DNA from: an uncultured Pseudomonadales bacterium | Lineage (GTDB): Bacteria > Pseudomonadota > Gammaproteobacteria > Pseudomonadales > Pseudohongiellaceae | Direction: 5' to 3' | DNA: 5,638 nucleotides | Assembly: GCA_938082955.1 (NCBI GenBank) | Contig: CALKDE010000271.1 | Span: forward strand, 1 to 5,638 | In this document: in pieces, positions 1 through 4,899 of the stretch | Numbering within the stretch: the stretch's first letter is position 1 | Layout of the letters: every line of letters starts with the position of its first letter | The notes under the pieces: generated by a model | Database searches by the model: none | What the model was told of the DNA's origin: nothing | The model's input: only the letters and a program-made list of their open reading frames with translations | Position numbers and translations under genes: made by a program

Positions 1-62
1 TCTATTTCGAGATACGCCATCATGGCGAGGCTCAAGACCCAGCCCAATGGTTCTCCGAGTGA
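1..62 (+). CDS. envC: EnvC-like murein hydrolase activator (LytM/M23 domain), C-terminal end only
   Basis: Only the tail of the gene is in the window. The frame begins at base 3 and ends at the TGA at 60-62, giving 19 complete codons. The visible peptide contains YFEIR followed by HHGEAQDPAQW. This matches the end of the LytM (peptidase M23) domain of EnvC proteins, where the last beta strand reads LYFEIR and the protein ends shortly after a P-x-x-W motif. Known of the family: EnvC is a periplasmic, catalytically degenerate LytM protein that activates septal amidases during cell division. Whether this copy lacks the zinc ligands cannot be judged from the fragment. Its place directly before ctpA agrees with the Pseudomonas arrangement. 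Other LytM proteins end similarly, so envC itself is likely but not certain. Confidence 0.72.
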   Translation, partial: YFEIRHHGEAQDPAQWFSE

Positions 63-94
63 ACTATTTTCGCTAGTGGGGCGATCTGGCCTCT

Positions 95-115
95 ATTCGG
101 ACAGTTTTACCGAAT
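95..115. repeat. Short inverted repeat downstream of envC
   Basis: ATTCGG (95-100) and CCGAAT (110-115) form a perfect 6-bp dyad around a 9-base AT-rich spacer, starting 33 bases after the envC stop. The stem is short, only half GC, and is not followed by a T-run, so it is a poor intrinsic terminator. It could be a weak RNA hairpin between envC and ctpA, an operator half-site pair, or chance. Confidence 0.3.
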
Positions 116-134
116 TTGCCTATTAGAGAATAAA

Positions 135-161
135 CTGAAACACTGGTATTAAGCGTATAAA
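135..161 (+). promoter_or_regulatory. Possible weak sigma-70 promoter for ctpA
   Basis: The 179 bases between envC and ctpA (63-241) contain no gene. The best promoter-like pair is CTGAAA (135-140, four of six to TTGACA) and TATAAA (156-161, five of six to TATAAT), with a short 15-base spacer. A second -10-like element, TATTAA preceded by TGG (144-152), resembles an extended -10 but has no -35. The gap is long for a purely cotranscribed pair, so ctpA plausibly has its own promoter here in addition to read-through from envC. This is a consensus match by eye only. Confidence 0.22.
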
Positions 162-230
162 CAACTGACCAAAGGCCGAAACAGAATCGCCTTACATCGC
201 CAAATCGACCTCAACAAGCAGTGATTAATC

Positions 231-234
231 AGGA
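231..234 (+). promoter_or_regulatory. Ribosome binding site that sets the ctpA start
   Basis: AGGA lies 7 bases before the ATG at 242. The in-frame GTG at 221 would add seven residues but has no Shine-Dalgarno-like sequence before it. The ATG at 242 is therefore preferred, and it also gives a normal signal peptide. Confidence 0.6.
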
Positions 235-241
235 TTTAGCT

Positions 242-1639
242 ATGAATTTTGCCCCATCCGCATTGCCATTTTTCTCAGCGAAGAAGCTATTTTCAGCAGC
301 AACGGTAGCCAGGCTTTCCCTATCGCTTCTTCTAGGCTTGGCCCTGCCAACACAGGCGAGCGCACAGGACCGGCAAGAAACACTCCCGCTTCCCTTAAAT
401 GAAGTAAGAATGTTTACCGAAGCCCTTGAGCGCATTCGCATGTCCTATGTAGAGGAAGTGGACGATCAAACACTATTGGAAAACGCAATCCGCGGCATGC
501 TCGCAGGACTCGACCCGCACTCTTCCTATATGGCAGGCGAAGATTTTGACCTGCTCGAAGAAACAACCACTGGCGAGTTCGGCGGCCTTGGCGTGGAAGT
601 TGGACGCGAGAATGGCTACATTCGAGTTATTAGCCCTATCGACGATTCTCCAGCAGATCGCGCAGGTATCAAGGCGGGCGACCTGATAATCCAGATAGAC
701 AGCAAACCTCTGCGAGAAATGCTACCAGAGGAAGCGGCGCAGATGATGCGCGGCGCACCAGGTACTGATGTCACCGTTACTGTTGCCAGGGAAGGACAGG
801 AGCCTTTCGACGTTACGATTACCCGCGAGGTCATCGCCATTGCCAGTGTACGCAGTCGCATGATCGCTCCGGGCTATGCGTACTTGCGCATCTCACAGTT
901 TCGCGTTAACACCGGCAGCGATCTAGAAGAGGAAATCGAAGAATTAACTGCAGAAAATGAAGCCATCGATCAGCCTATCAAGGGCATGGTATTGGACCTA
1001 CGCAACAATCCCGGCGGAATATTGCAGGCATCTGTGGGCGTGGTTGATGCCTTCATCAATGAAGGGCGAATCGTATACACCGAGGGCCGACTAGAACAGA
1101 CCGGCCTAGATTTTTCTGCGACGCGCAAAACTGTCGCTGGCGACGTGCCATTAGTCGTACTAATAAACAACGGCTCCGCTTCGGCCTCAGAGATCGTGGC
1201 AGGTGCTCTGCAGGATCACGGTCGGGCGATCATCATGGGCACACGCAGCTTTGGCAAAGGGTCCGTCCAGACCGTATTGCCATTGGGCGAAAGACGCGCG
1301 ATAAAGCTAACTACTTCTTTGTATTTCACGCCAAGCGGTCGATCGATTCAGGCACAGGGCATCGAGCCGGACATTCTCGTTGAGGAGGCATTCGTTACGC
1401 GGCGTTCACGCAGCGTAATGCAGTACAACGAAGCGGATCTAGACGGGCACTTGGAAAATGGCAACGGCCCAAGCACAGAGAACGAGAGACTCGCCGAGGC
1501 GCTAATTTCAGCTGAGGAAGTTCTAGTCAATGACTACCCACTGAACGAGGCATTGAATGTACTTAAGGGAATCAATGCCTTCAAGCCAGCTAAGGCAATC
1601 AACACAACAGGAGCATTCGCACAGAGCAACGTAAACTAA
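242..1639 (+). CDS. ctpA: S41 family carboxyl-terminal processing peptidase (CtpA-type)
   Basis: This 465-residue periplasmic serine protease has the usual length and order for the C-terminal processing peptidase family. Residues 1-41 form a signal peptide: basic KK and R, a hydrophobic LSLSLLLGLAL core, and a likely signal peptidase I cut after ASA at 41. An N-terminal helical segment follows (about 50-100, with GLDPHSSYM), then a PDZ domain (about 110-190, GGLGVEV, AGIKAGD) that recognises substrate C-termini. The S41 core carries DLRNNPGG (252-259), the nucleophile Ser314 in GSASASE, and the general base Lys339 in SFGKGS. The 25-residue Ser-Lys spacing is the family norm, so the enzyme looks active. 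The EADLDGHL segment and the leucine-rich C-terminal helix are also typical. In Pseudomonas aeruginosa the homologue works with a lipoprotein partner and degrades peptidoglycan hydrolases; the envC neighbour fits such a role, but the substrates here are inferred. The gene converges on hisF. Confidence 0.93.
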   Translation: MNFAPSALPFFSAKKLFSAATVARLSLSLLLGLALPTQASAQDRQETLPLPLNEVRMFTEALERIRMSYVEEVDDQTLLENAIRGMLAGLDPHSSYMAGEDFDLLEETTTGEFGGLGVEVGRENGYIRVISPIDDSPADRAGIKAGDLIIQIDSKPLREMLPEEAAQMMRGAPGTDVTVTVAREGQEPFDVTITREVIAIASVRSRMIAPGYAYLRISQFRVNTGSDLEEEIEELTAENEAIDQPIKGMVLDLRNNPGGILQASVGVVDAFINEGRIVYTEGRLEQTGLDFSATRKTVAGDVPLVVLINNGSASASEIVAGALQDHGRAIIMGTRSFGKGSVQTVLPLGERRAIKLTTSLYFTPSGRSIQAQGIEPDILVEEAFVTRRSRSVMQYNEADLDGHLENGNGPSTENERLAEALISAEEVLVNDYPLNEALNVLKGINAFKPAKAINTTGAFAQSNVN

Positions 1640-1683
1640 ACTAGTTTGGGAAGGAGTCTACATTGAGAGCTAGGGGTCAAGAT
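1640..1683. other. Convergent ctpA/hisF gap with an orphan Shine-Dalgarno sequence
   Basis: These 44 bases separate the stop codons of two converging genes. No GC-rich hairpin with a T-run is visible on either strand. A 10-bp palindrome, AAACTAGTTT, spans 1638-1647 and includes the end of the ctpA stop codon; it has no loop. GGGAAGGAG (1648-1656) is the strongest Shine-Dalgarno match I noticed in the window. It is followed 6 bases later by a TTG (1663-1665) that opens a 25-codon frame ending at TGA 1738-1740, antisense to the end of hisF. I recognise no protein in that frame and do not call it a gene. Confidence 0.5.
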
Positions 1684-2457
1684 CTACAGTCGAACTTCGA
1701 TTCCTTGGTCTGCCATGTATTGCTTCGCTTCCTGAATTGAATATTCCTGGAAGTGAAAGATGCTAGCAGCTAGCACCGCGTCAGCCTCACCCTTCAATAC
1801 ACCGTCTACCAAATGCTGAAGATTTCCCACACCTCCTGACGCAATTATTGGCACTTGCACGGCACGGCTTACTTCACGATTGAGCGCCAGATCGAAGCCA
1901 CTCTTTGTGCCATCTCTATCCATGCTAGTTAGCAATATCTCACCTGCGCCAAAACTCACCATGCGCTTAACCCACTCAATGGCGTCAAGGCCCGTTGACT
2001 TCCGCCCGCCGTGAGTGAATATCTCCCACTTTAGCGGCTCGTCATCAATAGATACCCGCTTCGCATCAACCGCGACTACAGTGCACTGCGAGCCGAAGCG
2101 TTCTGCTGCCTCACGAACGAATTCGGGGTTCACGACGGCTGCGGTGTTGATGCCAACTTTATCCGCTCCGGCGTTTAACATGGCGCGAATATCTTCCAGC
2201 GTGCGTATGCCGCCGCCAACAGTTAAGGGAATAAATACCTGACTGGCAATCGCCTCAACCGTGTGCACAGTCGTCTGTCTTGCCTCGTGACTGGCGGTGA
2301 TATCGAGAAAGGTAATCTCATCGGCGCCAGCATCACAGTAGCGCTTAGCCACTTCGACAGGATCGCCCGCGTCGCGGATATCGAGAAACTTGACACCTTT
2401 TACGACGCGCCCATTCTCACAATCAAGACAGGGGATTATTCGTTTAGCTAGAGCCAT
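1684..2457 (-). CDS. hisF: Imidazole glycerol phosphate synthase, cyclase subunit HisF
   Basis: A complete 257-residue (beta/alpha)8-barrel cyclase of normal family length. With HisH it converts PRFAR plus glutamine-derived ammonia to imidazole glycerol phosphate and AICAR in the cytoplasm. The catalytic aspartates Asp12 (in IIPCLD) and Asp131 (in VVAVDAK) are present. Phosphate-binding loops GGGIRT (81-86) and SGGVGN (208-213) are intact, as is TSMDRDGTKSG. Residues matching the known ammonia-gate set of Thermotoga HisF are conserved: Arg6, Glu47, Lys100 and Glu173. ATG at 2457 is chosen because MALAKRIIPCLD is the standard gammaproteobacterial start. A GTG at 2493 would add 12 residues and overlap hisA. 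The start lies 7 bases after the hisA stop and has no clear Shine-Dalgarno sequence, which suggests translational coupling. Cys13 replaces the valine common after the catalytic aspartate motif. Confidence 0.97.
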   Translation of the reverse strand: MALAKRIIPCLDCENGRVVKGVKFLDIRDAGDPVEVAKRYCDAGADEITFLDITASHEARQTTVHTVEAIASQVFIPLTVGGGIRTLEDIRAMLNAGADKVGINTAAVVNPEFVREAAERFGSQCTVVAVDAKRVSIDDEPLKWEIFTHGGRKSTGLDAIEWVKRMVSFGAGEILLTSMDRDGTKSGFDLALNREVSRAVQVPIIASGGVGNLQHLVDGVLKGEADAVLAASIFHFQEYSIQEAKQYMADQGIEVRL

Positions 2458-2464
2458 TGTAAGT

Positions 2465-3223
2465 TTAGTCCGGCTGGTTAATTTCTTCGTCACACAGTTG
2501 CTGTGCGAGCGTCAGATCAAGGCTGCCCTCATAGATTGCGCGTCCTGTGATTACACCTACAATCCCGCCCCCCGCTGAAGCTTCGGCAACCTCACGAATC
2601 GCAGCAACGTCGGCCAATTTACTAACCCCACCTGAGGCGATAACCGGGATAGGCGAGTGGTCAGCTAACTCCTTCGTCGCCTCGAGGTTTACGCCGCCCA
2701 TCATTCCATCACAGTTGATATCTGTATAGACGATTGCCTCGACACCATAGTCTGCGAAATCCTCCGCAAGAGTTACAGCGGAAACAGTGGAAACCTCAGC
2801 CCACCCTTGTGTGGCCACCATGCCTTCAATCGCATCGATACCGACAATGATTTTCCCCGGATAGGCAACACAAGCTTCTTTCACGAACTCGGGTTTCTTC
2901 ACCGCTTGCGTGCCAATAATCACATAACTGACACCCGCGTTTATGTAAAACTCGACGTTTTCCATACTACGAATGCCGCCGCCAATCTGAATCGGTAAAT
3001 CTGGATAGGTTGCCGCGATCTTGGTAATAATTTCAGCATTAACTGGCGTGCCGGCGAAAGCGCCATTTAGGTCGACGATATGCAAGCGTCTCGCACCTTT
3101 AGCCTGCCAAATTCCGGCCATGCTTACAGGGTCATCAGAAAACACAGTAGAATCTTCCATGCGCCCCTGCTTAAGGCGGACACACTGCCCATCTTTCAAA
3201 TCTATTGCTGGTATGACTAACAT
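2465..3223 (-). CDS. hisA: ProFAR isomerase HisA
   Basis: A complete 252-residue (beta/alpha)8 barrel that carries out the Amadori isomerisation of ProFAR to PRFAR, the substrate of HisH-HisF. It starts with MLVIPAIDLKDG, where Asp8 is one catalytic aspartate. The second is Asp172 in the motif TDINCDG, with the conserved Thr167 just before. Asp130 (IVGIDA) and Trp141 (ATQGW) are also in place. Phosphate-binding loops are GGGIRS (81-86), ASGGVS (196-201) and the C-terminal GVITGRAIYEG. AAGAG (3231-3235 on the - strand) sits 7 bases before the ATG, the best ribosome site in the cluster. Cys171 is unusual: this position is normally Arg or Lys (TDISRDG, TDISKDG). The gene lies 53 bases after hisH and 7 bases before hisF and is surely cotranscribed with hisF. 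Confidence 0.97.
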   Translation of the reverse strand: MLVIPAIDLKDGQCVRLKQGRMEDSTVFSDDPVSMAGIWQAKGARRLHIVDLNGAFAGTPVNAEIITKIAATYPDLPIQIGGGIRSMENVEFYINAGVSYVIIGTQAVKKPEFVKEACVAYPGKIIVGIDAIEGMVATQGWAEVSTVSAVTLAEDFADYGVEAIVYTDINCDGMMGGVNLEATKELADHSPIPVIASGGVSKLADVAAIREVAEASAGGGIVGVITGRAIYEGSLDLTLAQQLCDEEINQPD

Positions 3224-3230
3224 CTCATTG

Positions 3231-3235
3231 CTCTT
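3231..3235 (-). promoter_or_regulatory. hisA ribosome binding site
   Basis: AAGAG on the - strand, 7 bases before the hisA ATG (3223-3221). The other three histidine genes have no comparable element at this distance. The rest of the 53-base hisH-hisA gap (3224-3276) shows no promoter or terminator. Confidence 0.45.
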
Positions 3236-3276
3236 AAGCTACTAGTAAACTTGTCAGTTGATTTGCATCTAAAGTG

Positions 3277-3933
3277 CTAAAGCGTCCCATCCCACAACAG
3301 AAAATTGCGCAGTAAGGTTAGGCCTACTGTTTGGCTCTTCTCGGGATGAAACTGGGTTGCGAAAACATTGTTCTCAGCAAGTGCGGCGACAAAGTCATTC
3401 CCGTAATTTGCTATTCCGGTGACCATGCCCTGCTGCTGGGTTTGCACATAATAGCTGTGGACAAAATAGAAACGGCTATTGTCTGGCACGTCTTTCCACA
3501 ATGGATGAGAAAGGGTCTGACTTACTTGGTTCCAACCCATGTGGGGCACTTTTAAACGCTTGCCATCAACATCACGAAGATCGTCGCCAAAATATCGAAC
3601 CTCACCATCAAGGAAACCCAGGCATTCGACTCCGCCATTCTCTTCACTGGAATTCATCAGAGCCTGCATGCCGACACAGATCGCCAGCACGGGTTTTGAT
3701 TGAATGGCGTCTTTTACGATCTGATCAACATCCAACCGCAAGATTTCTGCCATGCAGTCTCGAATAGCACCTACACCGGGAAAGATAACGCGATCAGCCT
3801 CAGCTATCACATTCCCATCTGCGGTCACCACCACTTCAATCTGCCCATCTAATTCGCGGCCGACATATTCCAATGCCTTCGCAACCGAATGCAGGTTACC
3901 CATGCCGTAATCAATTACTGCGATCTTATTCAT
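3277..3933 (-). CDS. hisH: Imidazole glycerol phosphate synthase, glutamine amidotransferase subunit HisH
   Basis: A complete 218-residue class I (triad) glutamine amidotransferase that supplies ammonia to HisF. The nucleophile Cys86 lies in AICVGMQAL, and His196 and Glu198 in QFHPEKS complete the triad. Other family motifs are DYGMGNLHS at the N-terminus, PGVGAIRDC (52-60), VPHMGWN (129-135) and FYFVHSYY (155-162). ATG at 3933 is chosen because MNKIAVIDYGMGN matches the family start. An in-frame TTG five codons upstream is possible but has no ribosome site, and the ATG itself has only a poor one. A few extra residues (about 26-32) separate the first helix from the second strand compared with the Pseudomonas protein as I remember it. 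The gene lies between hisB and hisA, 80 and 53 bases away. Confidence 0.96.
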   Translation of the reverse strand: MNKIAVIDYGMGNLHSVAKALEYVGRELDGQIEVVVTADGNVIAEADRVIFPGVGAIRDCMAEILRLDVDQIVKDAIQSKPVLAICVGMQALMNSSEENGGVECLGFLDGEVRYFGDDLRDVDGKRLKVPHMGWNQVSQTLSHPLWKDVPDNSRFYFVHSYYVQTQQQGMVTGIANYGNDFVAALAENNVFATQFHPEKSQTVGLTLLRNFLLWDGTL

Positions 3934-4013
3934 CTGAAGACTAGTCAAGGTTAATTCGATTAGCGTGCTTTGAAAAAGGGCTTAGAAAGCTCTACCTGCC
4001 AGAGCCAGCCGTC
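3934..4013 (-). other. hisB-hisH gap with a small hairpin
   Basis: This 80-base spacer is the longest inside the cluster. On the - strand, GCTCT and AGAGC (4005-4001 and 3993-3989) form a 5-bp stem around a 7-base loop. TTTCT follows directly and a TTTTT run comes about 8 bases later. The stem is too short and the T-run too distant for a convincing intrinsic terminator. It may be a weak attenuation or RNA-processing site between hisB and hisH, or chance. No good promoter for hisH is visible. Confidence 0.3.
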
Positions 4014-4598
4014 TTATAGCGACCCTTTAGTAGACGGGACAACACCCTCTTGTCGAGGATCAGCTTCGATAGCCATGCGCACAGCACGACCGAATGCCTT
4101 AAATATAGTCTCGATCTGATGGTGTGCATTCTTACCACGAAGATTGTCGATATGCAGTGTCACCAAGGAATGATTCACAAAGCCCTGAAAGAACTCATGG
4201 AACAAATCGACATCGAAAGCGCCTACCGTGCCTTTGACGAATTGAACATGGTAGTCCAATCCCGGGCGACCCGAAAAATCGATTACCACACGGGAGAGCG
4301 CTTCATCCAGTGGCACGTAAGCATGTCCATATCGACGAATCCCAGTCTTATCAAGAGCTTTATCGAAAGCCTGCCCAAGCGTGATACCAATATCTTCAAC
4401 CGTGTGATGCGCGTCGATCTCAAGATCACCCACCGCTTTTACGGAAATATCTATTAGCCCATGCCGCGCCACCTGATCCAGCATATGATCTAGAAACGGG
4501 AGGCCAGTATCGACTTCAAGCTTTCCGGTGCCATCGAGATTCACGACTACCGAAATTTGTGTTTCCTTGGTATTACGTTCTACTGATGCTGTTCTCAT
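4014..4598 (-). CDS. hisB: Imidazoleglycerol-phosphate dehydratase HisB (monofunctional)
   Basis: A complete 194-residue manganese-dependent dehydratase converting imidazole glycerol phosphate to imidazole acetol phosphate. It has the family's internal duplication and metal-binding histidines: FLDHM (His38), ARHG (His46), HHTVED (64-69), VNHS (His143) and the matching NAHHQIE (157-163). It also shows GHAYVPLDEALSR, DFSGRP and the C-terminal PSTKG. There is no fused histidinol-phosphate phosphatase domain, unlike the E. coli protein. ATG at 4598 gives MRTASVERNT, which aligns with the usual start. The GTG at 4610 would add four residues and cannot be excluded, since neither has a clear Shine-Dalgarno sequence. 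The frame stays open to 4736, but that extension crosses the promoter-like region and does not resemble the family. This is the first gene of the cluster. Confidence 0.96.
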   Translation of the reverse strand: MRTASVERNTKETQISVVVNLDGTGKLEVDTGLPFLDHMLDQVARHGLIDISVKAVGDLEIDAHHTVEDIGITLGQAFDKALDKTGIRRYGHAYVPLDEALSRVVIDFSGRPGLDYHVQFVKGTVGAFDVDLFHEFFQGFVNHSLVTLHIDNLRGKNAHHQIETIFKAFGRAVRMAIEADPRQEGVVPSTKGSL

Positions 4599-4694
4599 TA
4601 GTTCGGTCACTGTAGTTGAGCTGGCAAGTGCAGGCGGGCCTGGATAATCAATGCCGCTGCTTGATGTAAAGAGAGTTTTACGCCCCACTTGAAA

Positions 4695-4716
4695 GAGCGC
4701 ATTATAATGCCCGCTC
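4695..4716. repeat. Dyad symmetry over the hisB -10 element
   Basis: GAGCG (4695-4699) and CGCTC (4712-4716) flank a 12-base core. Inside lies the perfect 12-bp palindrome GCATTATAATGC (4699-4710). Because the palindrome includes TATAAT, the same hexamer is read on both strands. A dyad covering a -10 element is where a repressor would bind. It may also simply follow from a symmetric -10 sequence. I do not recognise the sequence as a known operator. Confidence 0.5.
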
Positions 4717-4730
4717 CAACGCAATGAAAG
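4701..4730 (-). promoter_or_regulatory. Probable promoter of the hisBHAF cluster
   Basis: On the - strand a perfect TATAAT (4706-4701) is preceded by an 18-base spacer and CTTTCA (4730-4725), which matches the -35 consensus at only three positions. Transcription would start near 4694 and leave a leader of roughly 95 bases before the hisB ATG. The TATAAT is the best -10 element I see in the divergent region. The weak -35 leaves room for an activator or lower basal strength. Confidence 0.45.
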
Positions 4731-4799
4731 CAGCAACTAGTAGGCAATTCAATCGCCGCCCCGGGCAAGCAAGCTGCATCGTGCAAGTGACAAGTCAAT

Positions 4800-4850
4800 C
4801 CGTTAAACTAAACGGCCCGCAAGGCATGGAGCCACTAGCCTTGACCGTTT
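4800..4850 (+). repeat. Mutually exclusive inverted repeats upstream of the AsmA gene
   Basis: CCGTT (4800-4804) can pair with AACGG (4811-4815) around a 6-base loop. The same central arm, as AAACGG (4810-4815), can instead pair with CCGTTT (4845-4850). That alternative encloses a second stem, CAAGGC (4820-4825) with GCCTTG (4838-4843), around a 12-base loop. The two stems of the larger fold are separated by an asymmetric internal loop of four bases and one base. The repeats end 49 bases before the AsmA start. No T-run follows on the + strand. They could be a leader RNA switch, a DNA operator or chance. Confidence 0.4.
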
Positions 4851-4899
4851 CAGAAATCGGGCAGGTTTGAACTCCTCAGACCACCTTTATTGGGAACAA

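Larger units (their letters stand above)
4599..4899. other. Divergent hisB/AsmA intergenic region
   Basis: These 301 bases separate two divergently read genes. The region holds a good -10 element and an overlapping dyad (4695-4716), a set of alternative inverted repeats (4800-4850), and CAAG repeated four times between 4765 and 4794. The hisB leader (about 4599-4694, - strand) contains no run of histidine codons and no long hairpin, so a classical his attenuator peptide is not present. An imperfect dyad CAGGC-N2-GCCTG lies at 4631-4642; its loop is too small for a stable RNA hairpin. No RNA gene is recognisable. Confidence 0.6.

Noticed and set aside
221..241. GTG start for ctpA seven codons upstream
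   Set aside because: There is no Shine-Dalgarno sequence before it, while AGGA stands 7 bases before the ATG at 242.
2458..2493. Longer HisF from a GTG overlapping hisA
   Set aside because: The extra 12 residues are not part of the HisF family start and there is no ribosome site before the GTG.
4050..4457. A 135-codon open frame on the + strand inside hisB
   Set aside because: It is fully antisense to a highly conserved enzyme, resembles no family I know, and its open state follows from hisB codon usage in the mirrored frame.
4599..4736. 46-residue N-terminal extension of HisB
   Set aside because: The frame is open, but it crosses the TATAAT element, is not part of the HisB family, and the normal start lies at 4598.
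4607..4798. 63-codon cysteine-containing frame on the - strand upstream of hisB
   Set aside because: It lies in the promoter region in another frame, has no ribosome site I can see, and resembles no known leader peptide; it lacks the histidine run expected of a his leader.
4841..4871. TTGACC (4841-4846) as the -35 of an AsmA promoter
   Set aside because: The -35 is a good match, but the only -10 candidate (TTTGAA, 19 bases away) matches at three positions; too weak to list.
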